A DNA stretch of 64,000 nt from Athripsodes cinereus (lineage: Eukaryota; Arthropoda; Insecta; Trichoptera; Leptoceridae), in NCBI GenBank assembly GCA_947579605.1, contig OX388310.1:5084001-5148000 (forward strand), in the 5' to 3' direction. Positions within the stretch are counted from its first letter, which is position 1. Each line of letters begins with the position of its first letter. This document shows positions 22,110 to 33,254 of this stretch, piece by piece. A model generated the notes under the pieces. It saw only the letters and a list, made by a program, of their open reading frames with translations. It did no database searches and had not been told where the DNA came from. The translations under genes and the position numbers were made by a program.

Positions 22110-22715
22110 TTTTAGATCAACACGATAATAGCTTTCAAACAAGAAAAATAATACCAAACAATTTCCTGACTCAAGTTTTCTTAATTAATATTATACATTT
22201 TTAATAGTCTGTGAATTGAGCAAGAGAGTCAAAGTATATTTTTAATCAATTATTCAACCTCTTTGTTACAGATACTGAATTCTTCTCGTCTCAGTTGCAC
22301 CTTTTTAAAAGTTATTGTTCAAAATGTATTAAGGTCCGACTTCTTCACACACTTAGATGCAGAAGTAGTTTTAACGTCTTTATTGCATAACATTATAACT
22401 GAAAAATTAAAGAAAAAACATTATTTTCAAATATAATGTTCTGTATTTTCTTGATAGTTTTTCAAGGATTGTAATATATTAGGGCTGCTAAAGGGTCAGA
22501 GTAACGATTTAAATAAAATTTGTACTAGTTTTAAAAAAAGGTGTAACGTATTTTTTTTAAATAGATGTCATGAGATTTTCGCACTTGTCTTGTCGTGACA
22601 TGTTTGTTTTCTTTGGGTAAGCATGTAATAGAATAAGAACGACCGAATAGGCAATATATTCATCCCATCAAGAGAGTAATTCGTAAGAAACGAAGGTTTA
22701 GAGTTACCAAGAGGG
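22110..22715. other. Interval without recognised features
   Basis: AT-rich, with no inverted ends, window-internal repeats or recognisable coding frames. Confidence 0.3.
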
Positions 22716-22717
22716 CT

Positions 22718-24843
22718 TTAGCACACCTCCGCCGCGAAATAGCGAAAGCGAAACCGCTGAGCGGAGTCGTAGTAGCGAAACCGCTTTTAGCTAGTACATT
22801 TGCGCGGAACGCGAACAGCGAAATCGTGATACCGAATAAACACTATTACGTACGCAGTAGTGTGAAATTAGTGGAACTAAATTGCATATTCCAAAGTAAT
22901 TGTCCGATATTGGCCGAATAATAAATATTGAACTATAATCTATCTATACCAGCACGGCTTTCCCACAAGTTTATTACATGCAGTTGGTCTACTGACTATC
23001 CCACTTTATCTATCTATACCATCACGGCTTTCCCGTAGTTTATTACATGCAGTTGGTCTACTGACTATCCCACATTATCTATCTATACCATCACGGCTTT
23101 CCCACAAGTTTATTACAGTTGGTCTACTGACTACCCCACTATCTATCTATACCATCACGACATCTCCCACAAGCATATTACATGCAGTTGGTCAACTGAC
23201 TATCCCACTTTATCTATCTATACCATCACGGCTTTCCCACAAGTTTATTAAATGCAGTTGGTCTACTGACTATCCCACTTTATCTATCTATACCATCACG
23301 GCTTTCCCACAAGTTTATTACAGTTGGTCTACTGACTACCCCACTATCTATCTATACCATCATGACATCTCCCACAAGCATATTAAATGCAGTTGGTCAA
23401 CTGACTATACCACTTTATCTATCTATACCATCACGGCTTTCCCACAAGTTTATTACATGCAGTTGGTGACTATGTAATAAACTTGTGGGAAAGCCGTGAT
23501 GGTATAGATAGATAAAGTGGGATAGTCAGTAGACCAACTGCATGTAATAAACTTGTGGGAAAGCCGTGATGGTATAGATAGATGAAGTGGGATAGTCAGT
23601 AGACCAACTGCATGTAATAAACTTGTGGGAAAGCCGTGATGGTATAGATAGATAAAGTGGGATAGTCAGTAGACCAACTGCATGTAATAAACTTGTGGGA
23701 AAGCCGTGATGGTATAGATAGATAAAGTGGGATAGTCAGTAGACCAACTGCATGTAATAAACATTGTGGGAAAGCCGTGATGGTATAGATAGATAAAGTG
23801 GGATAGTCAGTAGATCAACTGCATGTAATAAACTTGTGGGAAAGCCGTGATGGTATAGATAGATAAAGTGGGATAGTCAGTAGACCAACTGCATGAAATA
23901 AACATTGTGGGAAAGCCGTGATGGTATAGATAGATAAAGTGGGATAGTCAGTAGATCAACTGCATGTAATAAACTTGTGGGAAAGCCGTGATGGTATAAA
24001 TAGATGAAGTGGGATAGTCAGTAGACCAACTGCATGTAATAAACTTGTGGGAAAGCCGTGATGGTATAGATAGATAAAGTGGGATAGTCAGTAGACCAAC
24101 TGCATGAAATAAACATTGTGGGAAAGCCGTGATGGTATAGATAGATAAAGTGGGATAGTCAGTAGATCAACTGCATGTAATAAACTTGTGGGAAAGCCGT
24201 GATGGTATAGATAGATGAAGTGGGATAGTCAGTAGACCAACTGCATGTAATAAACTTGTGGGAAAGCCGTGATGGTATAGATAGATAAAGTGGGATAGTC
24301 AGTAGACCAACTGCATGAAATAAACATTGTGGGAAAGCCGTGATGGTATAGATAGATTAAGTGGGATAGTCAGTAGACCAACTACATGTAATAAACTTGT
24401 GAGAGATGCCGTGATGGTATAGATAGTGTAGTAATCAGTAGAATAACGGCATGTGGATATTGGCACGGAGAGGACGACTATTATGTTTATTAGTGACTGC
24501 CCCATATGTGGGAAATTTCATGATGATATAGATAGAGAGAATCTTACTTCACTTAACCGCAGACCCACGCTATTTCGACGTTTGGTCATGGTTTCGCTCC
24601 AAAAATCTGTCGAATTGTACAAATACAAAAGCGGCACAAAAGCGAAACATCAGAGACTGCGAAAAAACAGGCGGAGATGTGAACGCTTATTTCGTAATCT
24701 ATGGCGAAACGGTGCTAGAAAGAGATAGATGTATAGAAAACAGTATGTATTTGAGCATGCCATCTCGCTCTTGCGTACGACGCACACGAACTGACAGATT
24801 TAAGCGGCGCCGCTTTCTCGATTCCGCCGCGGAGGTGTGCTAA
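22718..24843. mobile_element. TIR element containing a large inverted satellite
   Basis: The left end TTAGCACACCTCCGCCGCG (22718) has its near-complement at the right end (GGAGGTGTGCTAA, ending 24843). Further GCGAAAGCG-type words lie inside both ends, with several GCGAAACCGC motifs as subterminal repeats. No clear target duplication; the flanks are GAGGGC and CGGCAAG. The 91-residue frame at 24453-24728 spans the right inner end and is not recognised. The interior is dominated by the 70-bp arrays. Superfamily not assigned. Confidence 0.55.
22939..24445. repeat. Head-to-head 70-bp satellite arrays
   Basis: The left arm (22939-23467) has about 8 units of 62-70 bp. The right arm (23470-24445) has about 14 units in the opposite orientation, starting every 70-71 bases from 23481. 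In the right arm a unit reads ACTTGTGGGAAAGCCGTGAT, GGTATAGATAGATAAAGTGG, GATAGTCAGTAGACCAACTG, CATGTAATAA. The variant CATGAAATAAACATTG recurs at 23891, 24102 and 24313, giving a 211-bp higher-order repeat. The unit is made of SINE-A 3'-end sequence in both orientations. Confidence 0.92.
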
Positions 24844-25247
24844 CGGCAAGAACGTGGTTACTTGTGTCACCATCACACAACCATATTGTATATGACAATT
24901 TTATTCCGATTAAGAATACAGACAACAAGAAGATATAGAAGACGCAAAATTGATATCTCCGATATACCTATTCCTTAATGTAGGGACTAAAACGTCGTGT
25001 GAATTTATGTGAAGTTTACATGGTCACAAATCTAATAGAGAAAATGGCCTTACAACGTATATCTTTGAATAAATCAAAATAAAAAATAAAATTGTTTTCT
25101 ATTTCACTATAATGTATGCAAAGTATATAGATATACCACAAACACGCCTAGCGCTGTCGCCAACAAACTGGCATTATCAGAACTGAATATAAAACTGTGT
25201 ATTTACATTTTATTGAAACATAAATAAAGTATAATATTTACATACAT

Positions 25248-25760
25248 ACCATCACGCCGCTTCCCTTGCGGGGTAGGCAGAAAGGATCGAGTGCCACTTC
25301 CTTCTATCCTTGCATACATCTTTCGCTTCCGTCACTGTCATACAATTCCTCGTGCATGCTCTACTGTTCAATGTGCTCAATACGTGACCGTCCTGTAGGA
25401 TTTGATTAAAATGATCTTGCCATTTGATTCTCGGACGTCCACGTCTCCGAGCACCATTCCTCTCAGCCAAATATATCTTCTTGGTCATTCAGTCCTCATT
25501 CATTCTTTCCACGTGCCCAAACCATCGTAACTTATTTAAGTTCATCCATCCTTGTTATTACACCGACTTTCATTCCACATTCCTTTCGTATATCATTGTT
25601 ACGCACACGATCTCTCAGACTTTTACCACACATCCTTCTCAACGATCTCATTTCTACTGCATTTATGCCACTTTCATCCTTCTTTAACCATGTCCACGTC
25701 TCACTTGCATACATGAGTGTTGGCACAAAGATAGCAGAGTGCACCAACCTTTAAGCTGTG
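25248..25760 (-). pseudogene. LINE-A C-terminal fragment
   Basis: The minus strand begins at the 3' end (near 25248) and gives RRGRPRIKWQDHFNQILQDG, then VCKDRRKWHSILSAYPAREA-stop. A second frame has HSAIFVPTLMYASETWTWLK and AVEMRSLRRM. These are the standard LINE-A C-terminal blocks, broken by frameshifts. It diverges more from the other copies, so it is an older insertion or a sister subfamily. Confidence 0.75.
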
Positions 25761-25874
25761 GTAGATATGTTTTTATTTGCAATTATTGGTCGGATATTAT
25801 TTTAAATTACTCAAAATGGCGTTTCACAATATAACCAATGAAACATCAAATTCAAAGTATATTTATGACTAGTG

Positions 25875-26505
25875 ATGTGTAAAGAGAAAATTCTCCAAAG
25901 AAATTTCTCGAGAACGAGAAATTTCCCCGAGAATTTCTCCTCTGATGGAAGAGAAAATTCTCTCCATAATTTTTGTAAGTGGTATTATGACCTTTCTTCC
26001 AGTGCATTTCGCAGCCAACCTGATTGATCCAAAAATTTGTGGGGCTGATTAAGACCCAAATCAGAGGTTATTAACATTTTTTTCCATGTACGTACCTGCA
26101 ATTTTTTTTAGCTTCAATATGGGCATGTGGGGTGTCAAACATCAAGATTTTTCATCAGTTATTAACAATTTTTTCTATGTAGGTAGGTACATAACATTTT
26201 TTTGTTTCCATAATTAATTGTAGCCATATCGGTGATAAATTGTCTTAACATTTGTACATTGTTATTGATTGATTGAATAAAGTATTTTAAAAATTCTTTG
26301 CAGTTTTTAAATTTAAAACACAAAGTATCTTCACTTATAAATTTTTAATTGAATAATGGGATTTTACTCATTTAGTGAAAATAAAATCAGTGAAAGTATT
26401 TATTTTTATTATACTGTTAAATAAAAAATAAAAAAAAATCTCCGAAAATTCTCTACTTTGAGAAATTTTGATCGAAAAATTATTTTTGAGAACTCCACAA
26501 TACTA
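25875..26505. repeat. Region with repeated GAGAAATTTCTC motifs
   Basis: Between 25889 and 25970 there are several palindromic words of the type GAGAAATTTCTC, and similar words return at 26440-26500 (CCGAAAATTCTC, TGAGAAATTTTG). Such clusters occur in the ends of some hAT-type elements. The right boundary is lost, perhaps because LINE-A is inserted at 26511. Confidence 0.35.
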
Positions 26506-26510
26506 TTTAT

Positions 26511-27143
26511 GCTACTATACTATACTATACCCTCACGCCGTGTCCCAGGTGGGGTAGGCAGAGAGAACGGAACGCCATGTCGCTCTATCCTTACATACTT
26601 CTTTCGCTTCCTCTACATTCATCCAGTTTCTCATACATGCACGCCGATTCCTCTTACTTAACACGCGACCGTCCTTGAGAATTTGATCCACGTGGTTAAG
26701 CCACGTGGTTCTCGGACGCCCGCGCTTCCTCACACCCTCTCTTTCAGATAAATACACCCTGTTCGTCAATCTTACACCATCCATTCGTTCCACATGACCA
26801 AACCATCTCAATTTATATACACGCATTCTATCAACAACACTCCTCTTGCATCCACTCATTCTTCTAATATCCTCATTTCTTACTCTATCACGCAATGTTT
26901 TACCTACCATTCTTCTCAGTGATCGCATCTCCACTGCATTTATTCCACTCTCGTCCTTCTTCAGCCATGTCCAAGTCTCGCTTGCATACATCAGTGTCGG
27001 TACGAGGATGGCGTTGTGCACCAGCATTTTAGCCATGTTCGAGACATTGCTATTGCTAACAATAGATCGAAGTGCACCGTTCACTCTCGCACCAGCCACC
27101 TTTCTTTTTTCAATGTCCCTTTCGTACCTACCATCCCTTATTT
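26511..27143 (-). pseudogene. LINE-A copy with best-preserved C-terminus
   Basis: A 188-residue frame (27099 down to 26533) carries VHNAILVPTLMYASETWTW, INAVEMRSLRRMVGKTLRD, VDRMRVYKLRWFGHVERMDG, RKRGRPRTTWLNHVDQILKD and TWRSVLSAYPTWDTA-stop. Coding continues upstream of its first Met as GRYERDIEKRKVAGARVNG to about 27143, where the copy is truncated. The 3' end follows the stop directly: GGCGTGAGGGTATAGTATAG with ATAGT repeats. LINE-A therefore has almost no 3' UTR, only a short tail made of a pentamer repeat. Confidence 0.85.
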
Positions 27144-27737
27144 ATGACATTAGGTATATTTATTATATTAAGTGAGATAAACAGTTTTGAAACGGATGCG
27201 ATGTCACGTAGCAAAACTTAATTAAGTGTAACTTCTAGTAGGATGACTTCCACGTGTGAGTTACCGTAATGACATAAATGCAGTCAATTTGGATGACTGT
27301 TACTGATGTGAATAGGTTACTGCTGAATCTAATTCTCTACATCTGAGAAAGATAATGTATTAAATCTACTATGAGTCACAGTGCTTCAGATTTTATTTTC
27401 TATTGTGTTCTGTATTTTAAATTAAGCGAACGGAAAGTTTTGAATTGCATTCTAGGAAAAGTGATTGTGAAACAGCATTTGTAGTTGGCAATTTTTTCCA
27501 GTGATTCAGCTCCATTATTAATCATCCAGGTTTACCATGATCTGAAATAAAACAATCTTTGTAAAAAATACATGGTTTTCTGAGCCGTTTTAATTCAGTT
27601 TACACCAACATTTCTGTCTCCAAGCACCCATTCTTTCATTCACGTATATCTGCATCGACGTGGATGGATGTCATTCGCGTAAATATTTTCTACATATTTT
27701 TTTGAGTTGACCTTTATTTTGTAAAATTCCATTAATA

Positions 27738-27899
27738 CCAAAATCATATGGATAATATATGTTTAATTGAATAATGACCTGGTTTCGGCTTATAAAGTCA
27801 AGTCCAAACCAGTTCACTGTTCAAATTAATTAATATCAAGTAAAACTGAAACCAATTATGTTTTCTTCCATATTATTATATTATCCATATGATTTTGTT
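27738..27899. repeat. Short foldback, 20-bp inverted ends
   Basis: CAAAATCATATGGATAATAT (27739) is matched by the complement ATATTATCCATATGATTTTG at the right. ATTAATA words flank both sides (about 27730 and 27900), possibly the target duplication. The centre has GGTTTCGGCTTATAAAG. Type not assigned. Confidence 0.5.
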
Positions 27900-28030
27900 A
27901 TTAATAAATATGTGATTTACAATTATATCAATATGAAAGCATGAGATTGCATCCAGGCAACAAAGACGCATTTTGTACGTCTTTATTACGACAGCAAAGA
28001 GTTTTTCAATTAATGTCAAAGAAAAATCTA

Positions 28031-28165
28031 GTTTAGAGTTTTACTACAAATATTATTGAAGTGACCTAGGTTTTGGTATGCGATGTCGTTTTCTAACTAT
28101 TTTTTTCAAGTTTTAAGACGACATCGCATATCGAAACCTGAATACTATAATACAGTTATAAGTAA
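28031..28165. repeat. Foldback with 22-bp inner arms
   Basis: AGGTTTTGGTATGCGATGTCGT (28068-28089) pairs with the complement at 28118-28139 with one mismatch, and outer words GAGTTTTACTA and AGTAAAACTC also pair. Loop of 28 bases. No family assigned. Confidence 0.5.
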
Positions 28166-28205
28166 AACTCCAAATCACATTTTTACTTGTTATTTATGGA
28201 TATGG

Positions 28206-28360
28206 AGTTCGTCGGTAGCCTGGAGGAGGTAGAGTCTCGGCCTCGTGATCAAGGGATCCGTGGTTCGATCCCAGGTGCCGGCAAACTCCGAAAAAAAGGT
28301 GTATAAGGTTGTATTTGGGTTTATAACAAAACCCAGATATATCTTTTTTTTTTAAAAAAA
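28206..28360 (+). mobile_element. SINE1 copy, internally deleted
   Basis: It starts AGTTCGTCGGTAGCCTGGAG, with a GGAG duplication compared with other copies, then B box GTGGTTCGATCCCAGG and GCCGGCAAACTCC. It lacks the middle part with CTTGTGTCGTGAAAGGGG and ends in AGATATATC plus a T/A run. Confidence 0.8.
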
Positions 28361-28564
28361 GTTTTACAAAATAAATAAAAATACTTTTAAATAGTTTTTT
28401 CATTATTATATTTTTCATCATTCTCTCCACATTTCCAAAACATTGTAACGTCTTTACATTATACTTGGTTATAATACCAGCTTACATTCTGCATTCTTTT
28501 CGTATAGCAAGCACTGTTACACACTCTATCACTTAGACTTTACACATAATATATTATCATGATA

Positions 28565-28755
28565 TGTTTAGTGTTGCGGGTCCCAGATGTTGGAACAAGC
28601 TGCCTCTGTGTCTGCGAGAGGAGGTGAATGGAGAGAGTTTTGAAAGAGGGCTGAAGACACACCTTTTTGCTGGGAGTTTCGGGTGATGGATACGATATAC
28701 AGCGCCATTGAGGTCATGTTATAAGTAAACGGTGCTTTACAAATTGTCATGCGAG
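28565..28755 (+). pseudogene. L2/CR1-like LINE 3' end
   Basis: The plus strand encodes VAGPRCWNKLPLCLREEVNG, then ESFKRGLKTHLFAGSFG-stop, the classic last residues of L2/CR1-type LINE proteins. The short 3' UTR ends GTGCTTTACAAATTGTC. A longer copy lies on the minus strand at 55205-55645. Confidence 0.8.
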
Positions 28756-28791
28756 GAGTATCGCATATGACTGTATGATCTAATTTTCATT

Positions 28792-29190
28792 CGAAATGCA
28801 TGTGCAACATGCATTCCATTAATGAAAGATCATGTAACTTTACGCAGGAGATAATATAAGATGAATGTTTTACTCCATTTCACTGCGTCACCAGAACATG
28901 CAGATTGGATTCGTCTGATGATACACAATATATGATCACAATGTTGAAACACAACACCTTTTCGACGAATCCAATCTGCATGTTCTGGTGACGGGCCGTG
29001 TCTCGTCCCGTATGCAAAGGCAAGAGCCAAGTCTCTGCCCGACTGTACGCAGTGAAATGGAGTAAATCATTCATCTTATATTATTATCTCCTGCGTAAAA
29101 TTACATGATCTTTCATTAATGGAATGCATGTTGCACATGCATTTCGTAGGTAGAACTGTACGTAGAGTACCCAAAAGCGATACTTCTATA
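28792..29190 (-). mobile_element. Foldback with nested inverted repeats and a tail
   Basis: Outer arms of about 97 bp start CGAAATGCATGTGCAACATG at 28792, with the complement ending at 29146. Inside, CACCAGAACATGCAGATTGG (about 28889) pairs with its complement ending near 28992. After the right arm comes CTGTACGTAGAGTACCCAAA (about 29159-29190), the same one-sided tail sequence as in the foldback at 39.4-39.6 kb. This suggests the same class of element. No target duplication was found, and no hammerhead core. Confidence 0.55.
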
Positions 29191-29505
29191 TGAATAATAT
29201 GCTCTACGAAAACACCTTTTCAAACATATATATGTATATATGATATACTTATCCATTGTAAATATGCTCAAATCATAATGCTATTTATTACAGTACTTGT
29301 TTTACCACAAATTTATTATTTTGAATAAGGCAAATAAACATAATATTTTTTGTCAAACATTACGTGAGCAAGTTTTTTTATAAAAATAATAATAACATTA
29401 ACCCCAAATCTGAATACATTTCAAGAAAACATTGTGAAAACGTGAACAAAATAATACAGTTATATTTTTACTTCAATGGTGAACACTAAGTTAGTCTATG
29501 TAGAA

Positions 29506-29660
29506 ATATTATTTATTTATTTATTTTATTCTTCACTGTACATTGTTTACAATAATACAAATTAAAACATTTATCATAGAAAATATCATTTATACAATTC
29601 AATGTACAGAGGGCGAGTTTATCGCTAAAATGCGATGTCTTCCAACAAATTTCAAATTTA
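29506..29660 (-). repeat. LINE 3' UTR-like fragment
   Basis: Plus-strand TTTATTTATTTATTTTATTC is followed by GGGCGAGTTTATCGCTAAAA and TGCGATGTCTTCCAAC. Read in reverse this is a 3' UTR with a (TAAA)n tail as found at the end of the 11.5-kb LINE. A weaker relative is at 31735-31780 (GGGCGAACTTGTTGCCGAGA). SINE-A scraps follow at 29690-29760 and 30090-30125. Confidence 0.45.
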
Positions 29661-30149
29661 CAATTAACTTTAGATAAAATTTCGAACTGTATGTAATAAA
29701 CATGCAAGTCGACATTTCCGTGCCATTAAAAATTAAGACATTGAAGATGTGTGGTATATTTATATTTTATTTAAATATATTATGCCACTGCCAGCTTGAC
29801 AAATCATAAATAAATTACAAATTCAAAAACAAACACAAAAATACAAACTTATAATCCAAAAAAAAAAACAAATAAAAACTTAAACACAATAAAACTTTGA
29901 ACACTATATAAAATAAAAATAAAAAATTAAAGTAAACCATAAAAATTATCAATATGTAGGTACACAAATATGGTACACGTGGTGTTCTCCTAATACCTAG
30001 CTTTTACAATATTTTGCATAACCAGCAGAAAAGAGAACAAGAATACTAAACCGCTACAAAGAACTTTAAGTCCAAACAAAAATAGGTAAAACATTCAAGA
30101 TGGATAGCATACGTCATTGCTGAATATTTTATGTGTGATTTTTATGGAT

Positions 30150-30440
30150 TTCTATGAACCTTTCCTACCCCAAGAACACCTTGCTGCAGGAGGCGATCTA
30201 GACTATGGGACATGGAAAACCCTAAATCGACTGAGATCTGGTGTAGGAAACTGCCGCGACAATAGAGAACGATGTGGCTTCCTACAGGACGAATCCGGAG
30301 CATGTGACTGTGGTGCAGCACAGACTATGCCACACTTGTTGGAATGTCCATTGTGCCCTGTCACTTGCACTATGGAGGATATTTTTGACGCATCTCCACC
30401 TGCTGTGCGTTTTGCGCAGTACTGGAGATCAGTTTGATGG
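30150..30440 (+). pseudogene. LINE C-terminal zinc-knuckle fragment
   Basis: The frame reads WKTLNRLRSGVGNCRDNRER, GACDCGAAQTMPHLLECPLC and RFAQYWRSV-stop. The spaced C-x-C...H...C motif after a short RSG...C segment is the C-terminal end of several non-LTR retrotransposon proteins that follow the reverse transcriptase. The same family is seen on the minus strand at 53.7-53.96 kb and 60.4-60.6 kb. Only the last 90 or so residues remain. Confidence 0.7.
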
Positions 30441-30597
30441 GTTTTTTCTCTGGGTTTCGACACGATAAATAAATAATAAATATATGGATTTCTGTTTTCA
30501 TCAGCGAACCAACTACATTCGAGAGCTTCCCGCGCCCTTGAGATGGATACTCCATTAAACGCGGCATGCCTCATCGCTGAATAACAGATGTTAATTA

Positions 30598-30783
30598 TTT
30601 TTTAAAATTGAAGATATATCTGGGTTTTGTTATATGCACAAATACAACCTTACCTATACACCTTTCAAAGTAAGCTACTAAAAGTTTGTGTCGTGAAAAA
30701 GGGGAGTTTGCCGGCATCTGGTATCGAACCACGAACCCCTTGTTCATGAGGCCGAGACAACCCCCAGACTACCGACGAACTTA
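30598..30783 (-). mobile_element. SINE1 copy
   Basis: Complementary to the consensus: TTTTAAAATTG tail, GATATATCTGGGTTTTGTTA, a body with CTACTAAAAGTTTGTGTCGT, GAGTTTGCCGGCATCTGGTA, then the tRNA-like head ending CTACCGACGAACTT at 30781. The B box is slightly decayed. Confidence 0.78.
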
Positions 30784-30789
30784 TTTACT

Positions 30790-32480
30790 GTCTTTTAAAT
30801 AAGGTTTTGTCTTTTCAATAAGATTTTGAGACCACCTAATTTTTACAGATCACTCGAAAAACTTACTGAAAAGAGTGTGAGATCTATGTATTCGTTGATG
30901 TGTACAAAAAGTTTATACCGATATAATATACGTATAAGATAAGATGAGTGAATGAAAGTTTGATAAATTTATTCGTAACTAGTAGACTACTAACAACAAT
31001 AAATTATCTTAATGTCTGAAAAACAAAGATAAAAATCTAACTATTGAAAGTCTGGATAGTTTGAAAGTTGTGTTAAAAGTTAAATTATTAATATTATATT
31101 CCCTATTATATGTACTGCATGCTTCGGCGAACAATGCTGAACCCGACGTAACATTATTTTTAATCATGTTGAATTCGACTCCATTCAAAAATGGTTTTTA
31201 CGAGTAAATATTTCAACATTTTCTCAAACATGAGCATGATTTTGAAGAAATGGAAAAGAAGTGCAACACCTTCATGGACTTAACAATTTTTTTTAAATAA
31301 TTATCAAGATTTGTGAAAAAAATTGTACTCTTGTTGCTAGGGTACATTTATAATAATAATAATAATAATCTGGACAATTTATTGAGCGCCGTTTTGTGGT
31401 ACAAACCACCGCAAGGGCGCATTTTCAGTTTTTTTTAATTTATTTATTGTTATTGTTATTCCTCATTTCGAAAATAATTGCATTAAATAAAATTAATGAT
31501 GGTCCAGCCTATACAAAACATGAAAAAATACAAATAAATAATTGTTTAGAATATTTAATAATTTTATACTTACTTTATGTGAAAATAAATAGTATATTAA
31601 TTTAATTTTTTTTATATTAAAATGAATTTTCACAACATTAAAACTTCAACTAGTAATTTGATTACATCGTTATTGTTAAAAATTTAATACAAACAAACGA
31701 TGAAAAAACACTATTAATATAAAAGCGAAGTCCTAAATAAGATCAAAGGGCGAACTTGTTGCCGAGAAACGTCTTCCAGGTATCACTTAGCCCAATCTAA
31801 AAAAAGAAAATGACGAAAAACATAGAGGTAAGTACATAACTATTTAATAAAAGCACAAAAACATTTCACTCTAAGTTAATTAGGCACAAAAAGAAACTAA
31901 AAATAAAAAGCATGAAATATTATTTCCGTTTCACATCTCGAGTGACGTCAGAGCTTTAATGATTTCGGGGGAAAAGTGACTCAATTATTGGCGATTGCTC
32001 AAAATAGAATGGAATGATTATTTCTAGCCTATATTCTCGAAAAAATGTATTAAAAGAGGCATGTGAAAAAGTTGAATTAATATCCAATTGCAAAGAGGAA
32101 GGTATTTTCCGAAATCCATCAGAATGCATAATATAAAATGCTTCATATATTATGTGTTGTATGTTCGCAATATAAACGAGATATGTTTGAAGCAACCAAC
32201 AACCTATTGAATTAAGTCAATGTGTTTAGTATGCGCGTTCTGTAACGAACCCTTCGCATTTTTAACCCTTAATACGTGCACCTATGTTACGAACTACCCT
32301 TACCTGAAAACACTCTGTAGGTAATATTTCAACCTGGTTGTATTTACATTAGTAGTTGCGTATCCACTTAATATTCTTCCGAAACAGAACTTTCGTCTTA
32401 AGTTCAACGAATATCACGTTTTGTAATTTTCACATGTACTCACATAAAATGCATATTTGCTATCTATTCTATCTGTCAAT
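30790..32480. other. AT-rich interval, few recognisable pieces
   Basis: Contains (AAT)n at 31350-31370 followed by an L2-like 3' end fragment in reverse (GGACAATTTATTGAGCGCCG, 31371-31430). A 79-residue minus frame at 31956-32195 is less repetitive than random frames, but I recognise no family. TTAACCCTTAATACGTGCAC at 32263 looks like one piggyBac-type end, but no partner end was found. Confidence 0.35.
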
Positions 32481-32558
32481 TCTCTTACGTCGTATCCCAA
32501 GTGCGGTAGGCAGAGAGAACGGAACGCCATATAGATCTGTCCTTACATATTTATTTCG

Positions 32559-32809
32559 AATTAATTAAAATAAAACACTTATTTGTATTATATCCACGGT
32601 GACTTTTTATTGGACGCGAGCCGGCTTTCAAGAGCTTCCGCTCTCATCATCAGGCTGGCGAAAAGTAAAGAAATTACAGGTTGGAAGCTCTTGAAAGCCG
32701 GCTCGCGTCCAATAAAAAGTCACCGTGGATATACTACAAATAAGTGTTTTATTTTAATTAATTCAACATGAATTTCCACCAAGTACCGTCGGTTGAAAAT
32801 ATCAACTTT
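32559..32809 (-). mobile_element. Penelope-like foldback (PLE family 4)
   Basis: Flanked by a 12-bp duplication ATATTTATTTCG (32547-32558 and 32810-32821), with the LINE-A sequence continuing on both sides. Arms of about 82 bp (32558-32639 and 32683-32764, one mismatch) surround a 43-bp loop, with a 45-bp tail on the right (32765-32809). Minus-strand tail words GACGGTACTTGGTGGAAAT match the relic at 9866-9927. A hammerhead-like core with full CTGATGA spans the loop and left arm on the minus strand. Confidence 0.85.
32613..32660 (-). ncRNA. Hammerhead-like ribozyme motif, PLE family 4
   Basis: On the minus strand: CTGATGA (complement of 32647-32653), one extra T, helix II GAGAGC/GCTCTT with a GGAA tetraloop, GAAA (complement of 32626-32629), palindromic GCCGGC (32620-32625), then TC. 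The core heptamer is canonical, with C3 and G8. Helix I is poor: only GC/GC directly, or CGC/GCG with a bulge. Only one full copy exists, because the arms stop in the helix II loop. Confidence 0.55.
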
Positions 32810-33012
32810 ATATTTATTTCGCTTCGTCTACAGTCAAACAATTTCTCATGCACACACGTCGGTTTCTCTTACTCAAAACATGGCCGTCCTTGAGAATTTG
32901 ATCTACATGATCAAACCATGTAGTTGTCGGACGCCCGCGCTTCCTCACACTCCTCCTTTCAGACAAGTGTGTCCTCATTGTCATTCTTTCCTCTTCCATT
33001 CGTTCCACATGA

Positions 33013-33195
33013 CCTTTTTTTTTTTTTAAAAGATATATCTGGGTTATGTTATAAACCCAAATACAACCTTATACACCTTTCACAGTAAGCTAAAAGCTTG
33101 TGTCGTGAAAGGGGAGTTTGCCGGCACCTGGGATCGAACCCCGGACCTCATGTTCATAAGGCCGAGACTCTACCTCCAGGCTACCGACGAACTCT
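33013..33195 (-). mobile_element. SINE1 copy, near consensus
   Basis: T-rich tail at 33013-33030, then GATATATCTGGGTTATGTTA, GCTTGTGTCGTGAAAGGGGA, GTTTGCCGGCACCTGGGATC (B box in complement) and a head ending GCTACCGACGAACTC. It is inserted in LINE-A coding sequence after CCACATGACC. Confidence 0.85.
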
Positions 33196-33254
33196 TTATT
33201 TATATCCATTCTATCTACAACATTCCTCTTGCATCCACTCATTTCTCATACTTA

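Larger units (their letters stand above)
32488..33250 (-). pseudogene. LINE-A copy interrupted by two later insertions
   Basis: LINE-A 3' end at 32488-32558, then a Penelope-like foldback (32559-32809), then LINE-A C-terminal coding to about 33012 (KRGRPTTTWFDHVDQILKD, RTHLSERRSVR), then SINE1 (33013-33195), then LINE-A again to about 33250. The pieces join in the correct order once both insertions are removed, so LINE-A is the oldest of the three. Confidence 0.8.

Noticed and set aside
22939..24445. CRISPR-like regular array
   Set aside because: Units are contiguous 70-bp repeats without unique spacers, in two opposed arms, in a eukaryotic setting. It is a satellite.
27740..27800. Hammerhead-like GAAACCAGGTC on the minus strand
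   Set aside because: The GAAA and TC are present, but no core heptamer plus helix II can be drawn.
28900..28990. Hammerhead core at CTGATGATACAC in the 28.8-kb foldback
   Set aside because: The C of CTGATGA is inside the long inverted stem, helix III is not self-complementary and the cleavage position would be G.
32256..32290. piggyBac-type end TTAACCCTTAATACG
   Set aside because: No matching inverted end with TTAA was found nearby, so an element cannot be supported.
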